Shown in pieces: positions 41,675-52,870 of a DNA stretch of 64,000 bases. Source of the DNA: Entamoeba invadens IP1 (taxonomy: Eukaryota > Evosea > Mastigamoebida > Endamoebidae). A program made the translations under genes and the position numbers. Position 1 is the first letter of the stretch, and every line of letters begins with the position of its first letter. The DNA lies in contig NW_004191777.1 of the NCBI RefSeq assembly GCF_000330505.1, positions 720,128 through 784,127 of the forward strand. The letters run 5' to 3'. The notes beneath the pieces were generated by a model. It saw nothing but the letters and a program-made list of their open reading frames with translations. It did not search any database and was not told the origin of the DNA.

Positions 41675-42019
41675 ATGACAGGCACGAAAAGCACTTCACC
41701 GATGAAGCCAAGTCTTCGCGTTAAGAAAATGGCGGTTCAAAAGAAGTCGAAAGAAATCGAAGAGAAGAAACCGAAGAAGGACATCGACGAGATCTTCAAA
41801 GGAATTAAAGAACGGAAACAAGTCAAAGCTCTTGAGAAGAAGGAGGCTGAAGACAAAAGGAAGTTGGTTGAAGCTCATAAAGAAGAGGACAAAAGACATA
41901 AAGCGAAATACACGGATGATGGGTTTCGAATTTATTCATTGGAAGAACTTGGACTCGACAAGAATAAAAAAGGCGGAAATACACCACTCTGCCCATTCGA
42001 TTGCGACTGTTGCCACTAA
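41675..42019 (+). CDS. DUF1764 family protein
   Basis: 114 aa from the ATG at 41675; the frame is open upstream to about 41600 without another in-frame ATG. The sequence is Lys-rich with KKDIDEIFKGIKE, then YTDDGFRIYSLEELGL and the hallmark C-terminus GGNTPLCPFDCDCC. That ending is diagnostic of DUF1764, a small conserved eukaryotic protein with unknown role, likely nuclear or nucleolar by its basic composition. The Cys cluster may bind metal (inference). Confidence 0.8.
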   Translation: MTGTKSTSPMKPSLRVKKMAVQKKSKEIEEKKPKKDIDEIFKGIKERKQVKALEKKEAEDKRKLVEAHKEEDKRHKAKYTDDGFRIYSLEELGLDKNKKGGNTPLCPFDCDCCH

Positions 42020-42069
42020 TTGATTACTTCACAAATTGAACAGTTGATCCAAATTAACAAACACATAAA

Positions 42070-42579
42070 TTAATAAGTTCTTGAAGGATTCTGTTGACTC
42101 TGTGTGGCACAGACGAATGAGTCAAATGATGTTCGCTCAGTGGGAGGGACTTTGTTGTAAATGTAGTTCTGTGATATCTCAAGCTGCAGCTGTAAGTGAG
42201 AAATAGTCATTTGGAGCTCGATGACCTGCTCGCGCAAATTCTCTTTTTGGAATTGGATGACGTTTGCTTGGGTTAAAGTCTCTTGTAAGTCTCTCTTAAG
42301 TGCTGATATCTTTGTTTCATAGATGTTAATCATTTTGTTGTAGTTATCACGCGAGTCTTCCAACTCGTCAAAGAGGCGACGGTTCTCTTTCTCCGACTTT
42401 TCGAGTTGTTGTTTGAGGTAAAGCATCTGCGACTTTTGTGACTTTGGAGGGTTAGTTGGAGTGATAAAGTTTGGGTCTTTCGACGGGTACTCTGGGGTCA
42501 TTGGAACTTCACTAAAGGACATTGGTTTTGTATAAGTAGTTTCCCGAGTTTTGTAATAGAACGAAATACAGCGTTTCAT
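42070..42579 (-). CDS. Coiled-coil protein of unknown function
   Basis: 169 aa if it starts at the first in-frame ATG (MKRCISFYYKTRE); a later Met (MSFSEVPMTPEY, 42522) is an alternative. After a short Pro-rich N-terminus there is a coiled coil of about 100 residues (LYLKQQLEKSEKENRRLFDE onward), then a Ser/Gln tail. No family is recognised. It is convergent with the DUF1764 gene, 50 bp apart. Confidence 0.6.
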   Translation of the reverse strand: MKRCISFYYKTRETTYTKPMSFSEVPMTPEYPSKDPNFITPTNPPKSQKSQMLYLKQQLEKSEKENRRLFDELEDSRDNYNKMINIYETKISALKRDLQETLTQANVIQFQKENLREQVIELQMTISHLQLQLEISQNYIYNKVPPTERTSFDSFVCATQSQQNPSRTY

Positions 42580-43225
42580 TGCCAGACAATGCACTTGGTC
42601 AAAAAATGGAGGATTCGCCCATCTGTTATTTTTACTCAACAACTTAATCAAATTATTACAATATTTATAGTTTTTTGATAACACTTATTAGCTTTTTAAT
42701 TCGTTGATTCGAAAATCAGTCTTTTTCTTCATAATTGATGAGCACTTCAGTGCTTTGTGTATGACTTAGATACCATCCGGCATTTATATCGTTAATTATT
42801 AAAATACTAGAAAGGAAGGAAAAGAAACAACTTGATTTTTCAATAACAAAAATTTATTTGTTAAAAAAAGAGGAGAAATAAAAACCGATTATTTTATGTT
42901 TTTGTTTTTTTTTGATACAAAAAAGTTGATAATCCAGAAAAAGAAAGTCAAAATAACATTAAAAAAAACAGAAAACGTCAAACTACTCTTAATTTTCAGA
43001 TCAAATCCAGATAATTGATTTTTTGGTGTTAAAAACTACAGAGATATTCCTCCCGATAATTTGCTTTTATACCAAATATGAAAAACACACTTTCAAACAA
43101 AAATGAATAAATTCGATTCTTATTTGATAGGAAAGTCCCGACTTTGTAATGAAACATTCATTTCAAAATCACTGCACTGCGATTAACAGTTGATATGAAA
43201 AACCCTACGAATTTGTAAAGTTCAA
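42580..43225 (+). other. Intergenic between divergent genes
   Basis: About 650 bp carrying the promoters of the coiled-coil gene (minus) and CysRS (plus). TCCTCCCGATAATTTGC at 43047-43063 is a copy of the TTCCCGAT motif, about 160 bp before the CysRS start. No other element is seen. Confidence 0.45.
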
Positions 43226-45328
43226 ATGTCGACACCTTTACTTGTTCACAACACACTCAAACGTGACGGAAAGGATACTTTCACTTGTGAAGGTCCTATT
43301 AGATGGTATTGCTGTGGCCCAACAGTTTATGACGACAGTCACTTGGGACACGCTAGAACCTATTTGTCCACTGACATTTTTAGAAGAATTTTAGAGGACT
43401 ATTTTGGGTACCCTGTCATCCAGTGTATGAACGTCACTGATGTCGACGACAAAATTATTTTCAAAGCACGAAAGAACCTTTTGATTGCAAAGTATTGCAA
43501 AGAGCATTCCAAAGTCGACACAACTGTTATCTCCGCGATGAAAGAGGCTTGGAACGAGCACAAAGCATCCATTGAAAAGACGATGTCCGAGACAAAAGAT
43601 GCTGCTATGCTTGCGCTCTTCAAAGCACAATTGGAAGAGTATACCAAAGTGTTTCCAACATTGGACAAATTGATGAACAAAGAGACTACGGAAGTGTTTG
43701 CTTCAATGACAGATGTCATGGGAAAGTATTTAGATGCGAGACTGAAAGAAACTGTTGACTCTGATGAAATGAAAGAAGCCGCCCGTACACACGCAAGAAA
43801 GTATGAAGACCTCTTCTTTGCGGATTGTGATGCTCTTGGCATTAGAAGACCAGACATCATTTCGAGAGTCACTGAATTCATCCCAGAAATTATCGCTTAC
43901 ATCCAGAAAATCATCGACAACGGCTACGCTTATGTCTCAAACGGAAGTGTCTATTTCGACACCGCGGCATTCAGAAAAGCTGGTATGACGTATGGAAGAT
44001 TGGAGCCATGGAGTGTCGGAGAAATCGACGCGCCTGCCGATGGAGAAAAACACAACAAAAATGACTTTGCGTTGTGGAAGAAGTCGAAATCTGGAGAGCC
44101 ATGGTGGGCGAGTCAGTGGGGCAATGGGAGACCGGGATGGCACATTGAGTGCAGTTGCATGGCTTCCAATGTGTTTGGCGATACATTAGATATCCACTCT
44201 GGTGGAGAAGATTTGAGCTTCCCACATCATGAAAATGAACTTGCGCAGTCTGAGGCTTATTTCAACAAGAAGACAAGTTGGGTGAGATACTTCTTACACA
44301 CAGGGCATTTACACATTAATGGGTTGAAGATGTCAAAGTCGCTCAAGAATTTCATTACTATAAAACAAGCTTTAGAGAAGTACTCTGCAACACAACTGAG
44401 ACTATTATTCTTGTTACAATCGTGGGACACCGTTATTAACTTCTCTGACACCGCTTTGGATGAGGCAGTCACTAAAGAAAAAACAATTTCCGAATTTTTG
44501 GCGACAATGCACTCTGCACTCAACGGAACACTAAGAGGATCACCTATGAACGAGGAAGACAGAGACTTTTTAAACACTTTACAAGCTAAGCGCGCTGCTA
44601 TTCACGCTGCGTTGTGCGACAACTTCGACACTCCAACTGCCATGAAAAACTTGTTTGAGTTGATCAGAAAGTGCAACAAATACTTGTCACCAACAGCAAA
44701 CGTTTTGTTACTCAAATCGGCGGTTCATTATGTTGAGAAGATGTTGGACGTCTTTGGTCTTGAGAACAAGAAAGTTAGCGGATCAAGTGATTTGGCTCCG
44801 ATCTTAGACACGTGGTGCAGTTTCAGAACAGAAGTCCGTAAAGAAGCAATCAAAGCAAAAGACGACAATATCTTAGCGTTGTGCACAAAAGTCCGTGACG
44901 ACGACTTACCCAAAATTGGAATCAGAGTCGAAGATGATGGAAAGACTCAATGGAAGTTGGGAGATCCTAAAGAGATCATGGCCGCTCTTGAAGAGAAAAA
45001 ACGTGTTGCCCACGAACAAGCAAAGAAAAAGAAGGAAAACAAAAAGGCGGATTTGCTGAAGAAAATCACTAACTTCAAGGCGTGGAGTGTAAACCCCGAT
45101 GACATGTTCAAGGAGTATCCTAAGCCCGAAAATGGTGTCATTCCAACCGTTGGACTCGATGGACAACCACTTGGGAAGAAAGCGTCCCAAAAACTCGAGA
45201 AACAGTACAAAACAGCACAGAAGAATTACAACAGCTACAAGACGGAATTTGACAAAGACAACCAATTTGTAGAAAAAATGGAACAACAAGTGCAGACTAT
45301 TGAAAAAGAACTCGCTAATATGAAATGA
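43226..45328 (+). CDS. Cysteinyl-tRNA synthetase
   Basis: 700 aa, single exon, class I aaRS. The HIGH-type motif is HLGHA at 39-43, following [10 protein letters not shown]; a zinc-site Cys is in [19 protein letters not shown] is conserved, and KMSKS is at 368-372 ([10 protein letters not shown]). A eukaryotic-type insertion of about 110 residues sits between the first part of the catalytic domain and the zinc site, and the C-terminus is Lys-rich with a [15 protein letters not shown] stretch. The enzyme charges tRNA-Cys with cysteine in the cytosol. All key motifs are intact. Confidence 0.96.
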   Translation: MSTPLLVHNTLKRDGKDTFTCEGPIRWYCCGPTVYDDSHLGHARTYLSTDIFRRILEDYFGYPVIQCMNVTDVDDKIIFKARKNLLIAKYCKEHSKVDTTVISAMKEAWNEHKASIEKTMSETKDAAMLALFKAQLEEYTKVFPTLDKLMNKETTEVFASMTDVMGKYLDARLKETVDSDEMKEAARTHARKYEDLFFADCDALGIRRPDIISRVTEFIPEIIAYIQKIIDNGYAYVSNGSVYFDTAAFRKAGMTYGRLEPWSVGEIDAPADGEKHNKNDFALWKKSKSGEPWWASQWGNGRPGWHIECSCMASNVFGDTLDIHSGGEDLSFPHHENELAQSEAYFNKKTSWVRYFLHTGHLHINGLKMSKSLKNFITIKQALEKYSATQLRLLFLLQSWDTVINFSDTALDEAVTKEKTISEFLATMHSALNGTLRGSPMNEEDRDFLNTLQAKRAAIHAALCDNFDTPTAMKNLFELIRKCNKYLSPTANVLLLKSAVHYVEKMLDVFGLENKKVSGSSDLAPILDTWCSFRTEVRKEAIKAKDDNILALCTKVRDDDLPKIGIRVEDDGKTQWKLGDPKEIMAALEEKKRVAHEQAKKKKENKKADLLKKITNFKAWSVNPDDMFKEYPKPENGVIPTVGLDGQPLGKKASQKLEKQYKTAQKNYNSYKTEFDKDNQFVEKMEQQVQTIEKELANMK

Positions 45329-45527
45329 CTTTGTCGTCTTTTTTTAACACCAAAAAGTCCCTTTGACATTTTTCAAGAGTAAAACCCTAAAATTGTGTTA
45401 TCAAATGCAACACATTATTAGGAAATACCGAATTAGCGTTAGAATCAACTTATATTATAATACTTTAATAATAAAACAACTATATTTTATAGTATTAGAA
45501 TGAATCCAAGAGGGATCTCCAAAACAG

Positions 45528-46640
45528 ATGATTGTGATCTGTCAAGAGCTTCGTAAGACGATCGAAAAGTTTGTTCACGACACGATCCCATTTATTCTCG
45601 ACCTTCAAAAGAAGCGAAACATCTTCTCCGATATTTTTTTCTTGTTCATCACATTCATTGCAGGGACAGGGATATACGCAGTTGTGTTGCCAACTACTAT
45701 TTTGTTCTACCCACACCCGGATTTTGCGATCGCTTGTATTGCAATAACGTTTACTAGTTGTTATAACATCTTAGTGGGCAATTTCATTAAAAACTTGTTT
45801 GGTTTGCCCCGACCATTTGGCGAAGGACTTTGGTCTCCTGTTAAAGAAAAGGACTTTGGGTTTCCAAGTACACACACCATTAATGCTATAGCAAATACCG
45901 GGTTTGTAGTGTTTGCACTGACGGATGACACTTGGTTGAGAGTGATATATCTAGTTTATGCTGTATGTGTTGCGTTTAGTCGAATGTATATGGGAGTACA
46001 TAGTCCCGCCGATGTGTTATGTGGAGTTACAATAGGTATTACCCACTTGATAATTATGGTCAACTTGTATCAATATATCATTTATATACACTCATTGTGG
46101 TACTTATTGCCACTATTCTTCTTCCTTCACTTGTATGTCTTAATCGCAATGCCAAAGTGCAAAGAATATAATGTCACCCCGCGTCGAACAGCTATGATAT
46201 GTGGATGCATTTTTGCCATCAGCATAGTCTTATCGTTCAATTTACAGCGATGGAGTAGGAACATTCTCCCGTTGAATGAATATGTAAAATATCAATACAA
46301 CAGATTTTCCAGCTTTATCATTGAGTACTTGGTCGCTATTTCAATATGCGCAGGACTCTTCGGGACATTCGGATTTCTGTTACCTAACATTGTCGAGAGA
46401 TACATCGAAAAAAACAAGAGGTATATGAACTTCTTAACTAAGTGCGAGCAATTGTTCTGTAAAATCAGATTCCATTGCTTGAAGGATGACATCAATGAGT
46501 ACAGGTGCGACAAGACAATGCTCAGGTACATCGCTGAAATGCCATTTGCATACTTCTCTGGATTCATTGGAGGACTTTGTGTCATCTACATTGCACCTAA
46601 AGTCGTGTTCTGGATGAATCCAAACATTATACTTAATTGA
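45528..46640 (+). CDS. Sphingosine-1-phosphate phosphatase-like PAP2 membrane enzyme
   Basis: 370 aa with about nine TM segments. The three PAP2 phosphatase motifs are present: KNLFGLPRP, FPSTHT (PSGH type) and SRMYMGVHSPADV. The Thr in PSTH and the SRMYxGxHxxxDV form are those of dihydrosphingosine/sphingosine-1-phosphate phosphatases. These act in the ER on lipid phosphates facing the lumen. An upstream ATG at 45500 is in another frame and stops after 17 codons, so it may be a short upstream ORF. Confidence 0.85.
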   Translation: MIVICQELRKTIEKFVHDTIPFILDLQKKRNIFSDIFFLFITFIAGTGIYAVVLPTTILFYPHPDFAIACIAITFTSCYNILVGNFIKNLFGLPRPFGEGLWSPVKEKDFGFPSTHTINAIANTGFVVFALTDDTWLRVIYLVYAVCVAFSRMYMGVHSPADVLCGVTIGITHLIIMVNLYQYIIYIHSLWYLLPLFFFLHLYVLIAMPKCKEYNVTPRRTAMICGCIFAISIVLSFNLQRWSRNILPLNEYVKYQYNRFSSFIIEYLVAISICAGLFGTFGFLLPNIVERYIEKNKRYMNFLTKCEQLFCKIRFHCLKDDINEYRCDKTMLRYIAEMPFAYFSGFIGGLCVIYIAPKVVFWMNPNIILN

Positions 46641-46815
46641 GAATTCAACTCTATTTGTATTCACTTACGCACCTCCTTTTAAAGCACTTTTGTCGACTTA
46701 CACATCAATGACATCTTCTAAAACATAGTTTCCAAAATTCGAATAAACCATTTGAGAAAAATAGGGTTTGGGATTTAATTAACAGGGTTCCTGTTCAGAG
46801 TTTTAGTATAGTGTC

Positions 46816-48516
46816 ATGTCAAGGAAGAGAACAGCAGCGGAAGTATTCCCAGAAGAGGAAACGCCGGAAAAGATTGTGGACGACAATGCAGAAACAGTGA
46901 CTGAGTATCACAAGAATTCACAAGAAAGCGAGGAAAGCAAAGAACATACTGAAGAGAGTTCGAGTGATGAATCTGAAGAGAGTGAAAAGGAAGAGAAACA
47001 AGAAGAGAAAGCGGAATTAAAAGAAGAAGAAAAACCTGTGGAAAATGAAGAGAAAAAAGAAGACGCGAAGGCTAAGGTGTCTGAAAAGAAAAAAGGAGAA
47101 ACGCCAAAAACGTCTTCATTTTTAACTGAAAGAAAGTTCTCGGCTTTGAAACTGTCGGACGAAGTTCAAGACGCACTCGACGAAGCGGGCTTCACTTTTA
47201 TGACAACAATTCAAGAAAGAACAGCTCCTCTCTTGTTGACTGGAAGAGATGTGTTAGCTAAGGCTCGAACGGGCTCTGGCAAAACCCTTGCGTATTTAGT
47301 TCCAGTTTTGGACTTATTAAATAAGATTAAGTTTACATCAAGAAATGGCACTGGTGCTATTATCATATCACCAACACGAGAGTTGGCTCTTCAGATATAC
47401 GAAGTGTTAGAAAAATTGATGCAGAACTCGGAGAGGTCGAAAGCCTTATTGATTGGAGGAAACCCTAAGAAAAAAGACGAGGAGGTCTTAGAGAATGGTG
47501 CTTGTGTAGTTGTGGCGACACCGGGAAGATTGTTGGACCACTTATCTAACACAAGATGTTTTCTTTTCAAGAACTTGAAGTGTTTAGTTATTGACGAGGC
47601 AGACAGAATTTTGGAGGCAGGGTTTGAAGATGAGATGCGACAAATTCTGAACAGACTTCCAAAGAATAGACAAACGATGCTCTTTTCAGCAACACAAACA
47701 GACAAAGTAGAAGATATGGCTAATTTGTCGTTGAAAGACCCAGTCTTTGTGAATGTAGAAGAAAGTTCGACCACTGCGACTTCAAGTAAACTGCAACAAG
47801 GGTATGTTCTAGTTGAAAGTAAAGACCGATTCAGACTTCTTTATACATTTTTGAGGAAGTATAAAGGGAAGAAGATGATTGTTTTCATGTCCTCGTGCAA
47901 TGCAGTGAAGTTCTATTCGAATTTATTGAATTACATTGACACCCCCGTCCTTTCTCTACATGGACAGTTGAAACAAGACAAACGAACAAAAGTCTTTGAG
48001 AAGTTCTGTAAGACCAAAAACTGCATTTTGTTGACAACAGACGTTGCAGCTAGAGGATTGGATATCCCAGAAGTCGATTGGATTATTCAAATGGATTTGC
48101 CAGATGGACCAACGGAGTATATACATCGAGTGGGAAGAACAGCAAGAGCAGATACCGAAGGAAAGGCTGTCATGTTTCTGCAACCGACTGAAATTGCGAT
48201 GTTAAAGTATATGAAAGAGAAGCAAATACCTTTGACACAATATGAAGTGCCTGAAAAGAAGATCGCAAACGTCCAACAAGAGCTTGAAAAGCTTGTTGCG
48301 AAGAATGTCTTTTTACACCAAGACGCTAAAGAAGCTTACAAATCATATTTGATGGCGTACAATAGTCATAAACAGAAAGACGTCTTCAACTTGAATCAAA
48401 TCGACGTGGAAGGCCTTGCGAAGTCATTTGGTATGCCTAACCCACCTAAGGTCCAGCTCGCAATGATGAAGTCACCAAAGAGCAAAGACCGTTTCGAGCC
48501 GAGGAGGAAATACTGA
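46816..48516 (+). CDS. HAS1: DEAD-box RNA helicase HAS1/DDX18
   Basis: 566 aa, single exon. An acidic Lys/Glu N-terminus of about 95 residues leads to a complete DEAD-box core: FTFMTTIQERT (Q motif), ARTGSGKT, PTRELALQ, TPGRLLDHL, DEAD in VIDEADRIL, SAT, and HRVGRTAR. The C-terminal KSYLMAYNSHKQKDVFNL and KSFGMPNPPKV are typical of HAS1/DDX18. HAS1 works in the nucleolus in both 40S and 60S ribosome assembly. Confidence 0.92.
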   Translation: MSRKRTAAEVFPEEETPEKIVDDNAETVTEYHKNSQESEESKEHTEESSSDESEESEKEEKQEEKAELKEEEKPVENEEKKEDAKAKVSEKKKGETPKTSSFLTERKFSALKLSDEVQDALDEAGFTFMTTIQERTAPLLLTGRDVLAKARTGSGKTLAYLVPVLDLLNKIKFTSRNGTGAIIISPTRELALQIYEVLEKLMQNSERSKALLIGGNPKKKDEEVLENGACVVVATPGRLLDHLSNTRCFLFKNLKCLVIDEADRILEAGFEDEMRQILNRLPKNRQTMLFSATQTDKVEDMANLSLKDPVFVNVEESSTTATSSKLQQGYVLVESKDRFRLLYTFLRKYKGKKMIVFMSSCNAVKFYSNLLNYIDTPVLSLHGQLKQDKRTKVFEKFCKTKNCILLTTDVAARGLDIPEVDWIIQMDLPDGPTEYIHRVGRTARADTEGKAVMFLQPTEIAMLKYMKEKQIPLTQYEVPEKKIANVQQELEKLVAKNVFLHQDAKEAYKSYLMAYNSHKQKDVFNLNQIDVEGLAKSFGMPNPPKVQLAMMKSPKSKDRFEPRRKY

Positions 48517-49442
48517 TTGAATTTTGATTGTTTTTTGTCTTCGATTTTCAGAAACGTGGTAGGGTTGATTATTCCAAAAATGCGGGCATGATTCACGGCA
48601 GAACAGATTTTATTACCGTTTTATACAGTAAAATACACTGGAATATGACCGGCTTTATTGTTTTGCGGAGTGGCAGAATACGATAAGAAAGACCAGGGTT
48701 AAACAATATCAATAAAAATGTCAAGTCCCCGGAGCGAGTGGCTTGTTATAAGTAAAACAATGAGTCTTTGTCAAAATTAAAATAATTATTATACCTGGTC
48801 ATTACCACTTCAGAGTAATACAACGAAACAAAGAAACAAAACAATACAAGGAGATTAACTTGAAATTATTCGGGAAGTTTTCGTTGAAAACATAAATATT
48901 GTTACAAATAGAAAAATACAAGACCATACTAAGCAAAATGCTTAAAAAAACGAATAACAAAACCCAAAACAAAAAAAAGGAAGAGTAATTCTATGATTGA
49001 AAATCAATTTGTTATAGTATTCAAACTAATATAAAATGGTTATTAACATCCAAAATAAATATTAGGGTTTCCAAAAATAGGAGTGAAGTTTGTGAAAAAA
49101 AAGTAAAAATATAAATTGTATTTTTGAGAAACAAAAAGAGAGCTAAAATTGATCTATTGTACACACGTTGCATATCACTGTTAAATAACTAAACAATATA
49201 GTTTAAATATCAAATTTTATGTTATTTTTTTCAGTTGCCGAAATTTCAGCAAATAATAAAATATTAAATTGTAAAAAGTAAAAACAATAAGAGTAAAAAC
49301 CACAAATAGAAAAGACCAAAAATACAAATTATAAAAGTTTGGTTTTTTTCTAGTTAAAAAAATCATTTGGAGAATTCTAAAAATAAAATTGAAAGGGTGG
49401 AACGATTGGGTATTTAAGTGGGTGAACTTGAAAATGAGCTAA
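48517..49442 (+). other. Intergenic; first 250 bp unusually rich in G+C
   Basis: About 925 bp. From about 48550 to 48760 the spacer is less AT-rich than normal (GACCGGCTTTATTG, TCCCCGGAGCGAGTGGC), without a long reading frame. It might be a non-coding RNA or part of the HAS1 3' region. The remainder is plain AT-rich DNA. No known RNA family is matched. Confidence 0.4.
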
Positions 49443-50237
49443 ATGGCTGGTGGTGAAGAGGAGTACAAGGTTGAATTGCATAAAGTTGTTTTAGTTGGCG
49501 ACGGTGGTGTTGGAAAATCTGCGATAACCATTCAATTGACACAAGGGCATTTTATAGTTGATTATGATCCGACAATTGGTTTGTCTTTTTAGTATTTTTT
49601 ATAGTACTTTATAATAAATTAATAAGAAATTGATGTACTAAAATAATAATAATTTTTATTATAACTTTAGTTATTTTGCACCTATTAAAGCTTTATTCAG
49701 GCACTCATACATTAGAAAACTGTTACCGAAAAACACTTACTGTCGACAATAGAATTTGTGTGTTGGACATTGTTTGTATCTTTATGACAACATTTTTATT
49801 CGAGAACTTCTAATGACATTCAGTTGGATACAGCTGGACAAGAAGAATACGCAAGTATGCTTGATCAATACTTCAGAAACGGGCATGGCTTTCTTATCGT
49901 TTATAGTGTCACTGATAGAAACAGTTTTGAGAGTATCAAAAATTATCAAAGCAAAATACTGAGGGTGAAAGAGACACCAACCTTCCCGATTGTCTTTGTC
50001 GCGAACAAAGTCGACTTAGTGAAGGATAGAGACGTCTCTGAAAAGGAAGGAAAAGAGAAAGCAGCTGAGCTAAAAGTTGAATACATTGAGACATCTGCGA
50101 AAAACAAACTTAATATTGAAGAGGCGTTTTATACCCTTGTTAGGTGTATTAGAAAGCAAGAGTCTTCTTCTGACAAAGGTGAGGCTGATGGTAAAAAGGT
50201 GAAAGAAAAAAAGAAGAAAGGGTGTTATTTACTTTAA
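49443..50237 (+). CDS. Ras/Rap-family GTPase, three exons
   Basis: Exons 49443-49578, 49716-49771 and 49824-50237 with introns of 137 and 52 bp (both GTTTGT; TAG and CAG acceptors) give 201 aa. All G boxes are canonical: [20 protein letters not shown] (formed over the first splice), [12 protein letters not shown] and ETSAK. It ends CYLL after a Lys-rich stretch, a CAAX box likely to be geranylgeranylated. It is a membrane-bound signalling switch of the Ras/Rap type. The 56-bp middle exon is required to complete switch I to switch II. Confidence 0.9.
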
Positions 50238-50270
50238 AAAAATAGTTCATTTGTTCTTTTCCTGTTAGTT

Positions 50271-50308
50271 TATTATTTTACTATTATTTTACTATTATTT
50301 TACTATTA
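50271..50308. repeat. Tandem repeat, 11-bp unit
   Basis: Three exact copies of TATTATTTTAC (50271-50281, 50282-50292, 50293-50303) and a 5-base partial copy, 34 bp after the Ras stop codon. Likely a small minisatellite in the 3' flank. Confidence 0.85.
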
Positions 50309-50424
50309 AATTATCATGAATTCTTTTTAATCCTAATTATTAATAATTACTTATTCAATTAGGATTTGTTATTGTTACTTGTATTATATTGAATAAAAAA
50401 ACTCAATCCATTTGATTATCTAAG

Positions 50425-52796
50425 TTAGTTCTTATTACCTCTATTCGACTCATTTTCTAATGCAAGCGCCTTCAACAATTCAGCCTGTGAACGAGTGACT
50501 TTAGACAACACACATGCGATTCTTCTTGTTACTATTTTACACTTGATAACACATTAATGAGTAGAATAACAAACTGTCTGTGTGAAGCTCTTGAGACTAA
50601 ACTATACCCGGCTGCCTTAATGATGGAAGCAACGTCCTCTTCGAAGTCTTTCAATAAAGCCATTAACACGGCTTCAATTGCGTCGATAATCAAATCGTCT
50701 TTTGGGCAAAAAGAAAGCATTTGGTTGAATGCAAGGGCGCAACTGGTGTTGTCTGGTATTCTTTCTGCAAGGAGGATTGGCAAGTTAGTTCTTTGTGGGA
50801 ATTCGAGGAAGTAGACACTGGACATGAATTGGCAAGCGCCTCTGAACCTTCCATATAAAGCTTCTTCACTCTCGTTTTCTTGTTCTTGGATGCGGTAGTC
50901 TGCAAACGATGTCTTTTCAAATTGTTTAGAGACCCGAGGAAACGACGAGACTGCATTTGCTAAGAAGACAAAGACTTTTTTCTTCTGACTGTGAAGCAAA
51001 ATCGACATTAAAAAGAAGTCGTCTTCACTCAGCGGTGTTTTCATTGATGAGACAAAGCTTTGGTAATACTTGTTCTTGACCACCATATGTGTTATTCTAT
51101 TCCACGTGAGACAGGCTTTCCTTAATTGATATGATGAGTCCGGCAAGACTCTTCTCAAGCAAAGTGTAATGAACTCTTCATGGAAGAGTGAAGTCATAAC
51201 AGCGAAGTTTGTTCGTGGAACTGCAGTGGCCAAAAGGGTGATTAACACCAAGGCTCCTTTCTTGTTTTCTATATCTTTTTTCTCATAAAATTCTCTGATA
51301 TATATAATTGCGACTTTGCCAAGTAAAGTGTCTGGATATGTCACACTTGTGTGTCTGAACAATGCAGATATGACATGGCTCAGTGGTACTAATGGGAGCC
51401 CATGCTTCTTTAAACTCTTCACAGATGGTTTACTCTTGTTTGCCTTATCAGAGACAAAGAAGAGGATGTCTACGTATAATTCTAATACCCCGAGATCTAA
51501 AGTATCTGGTATTGGTGGCAGTTTAATTTCGTGTCGAAGCATCAAAAAGTCTTTCACAACACTCAAAATTTGTTCCAAGTCACCGCTTGAGATTTTTTCT
51601 GGGTACGGCAAGACTCCTTTAACAAAATAGAGAATTTTGAGTTTATTGAGTCCCTTTATTTTGTTCATCATTTCGGTATTGTCGGGTAACGTTTTCGAAT
51701 TTTTTAAAGAGGAATAAAGCAAAGACATAACGCCTTTTGTTTGGACCAAGTTCATTAACTTGACACACGTCTCGAAGTCTTGTGGCGGGAAATAAGTCAG
51801 AAACTTTGTTTTGAAAGTCAACACTGTTTGGTTCTTTTCATTCTCCACATTTTCAAGTAATGCAATTTGAAGTGTTTTGTTAAAAGGAAGTATGGACGAC
51901 AACACAACTGTTTTTATAACGGATATAGTTGGAGAGAAAGTGAAGTAATTTTTGTCGATAACCGTTTTGATCTGAGTACATTTGCATGGTTTAGTAATGA
52001 TTGAAATCAAGTCCCGGATTTCTTCTGGTGTTAAGAAGTTTAGCATATGTGGTCGCATGAACAACCCCATTAAAACTCTTCTTAATAAGAATCTTGGTTT
52101 TTCGCAATCGCATTGAAAATGTGTTGTCAAGTATTTCACGACTGCGTGTAAGATCTTCAGCACGACTTCATTGCTCTTTTCTGATTGATCCAAAACATCG
52201 ATTTTATGGGAGGTAAGTGGGAATGATTGAATTGAGTCGATCACTGTGAATGACAATAAACAGTCAAAATCATTTTTAACAGTTTCGTATTTATCGGAAG
52301 GAGTCCTACAAAATGCTTCGCAGATACTTTCGATATCATATTGTATTTTTTTGTCACAAAAAGTGGGTTTCTGCTTGTCGTTGTTCCACTTCTTCTCATC
52401 GGAAACAACTGTCTTGTCTTTTGTTGTTGCCCCAACAATTTCTTTAATGATATATCCTCTTTCGTTAATAAATGACGGCAATTTCCCAGTTGTTGAATTA
52501 TAGTAATTCAAGTTAATATAAAACAAGACTGCTGTTATTGGGTTTGCGTTGTTATACAAAAATTTCATGAGCGCCTCGCACTCAAAAGTGTTCATCAAAG
52601 AACATCCAACTGAAAAGACTTTATCTTGTCGAGTGGATAACACTTCACTTATCTTCCAGTTTTTATCTTCCATTTTACCAGCAGCCTTTTGCGATAAGGT
52701 AGTGTATTCACGGGATGTTGCGCACTCTGTAGGGTTCTTTTGTAACATTGAAATATTATTGTGTTCTTCCCTAAAAAAAATAATTTGCAATAACAT
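50425..52796 (-). CDS. Large helical protein of unknown function, two exons
   Basis: Minus-strand exons 52796-50575 and 50524-50425 with a 50-bp intron (GTTTGT donor, AAG acceptor, phase 2) give up to 773 aa. Without the splice the frame would end 9 residues later inside the intron; the second exon adds 32 residues (RIACVLSKVTRSQAELLKAL and more). The protein is helical throughout, with paired helices like a HEAT-type solenoid (inference). No family is recognised. Start is uncertain: Met17 and Met42 are alternatives. It is divergent from the LRR gene with 74 bp between starts. Confidence 0.7.
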
Positions 52797-52870
52797 TTTT
52801 AAACTATAAATTTAAAAAATGGTTTTGAAGGAAAAGAAGAAAACAAAATGACTCGAAAAAGTAGAAGGCT

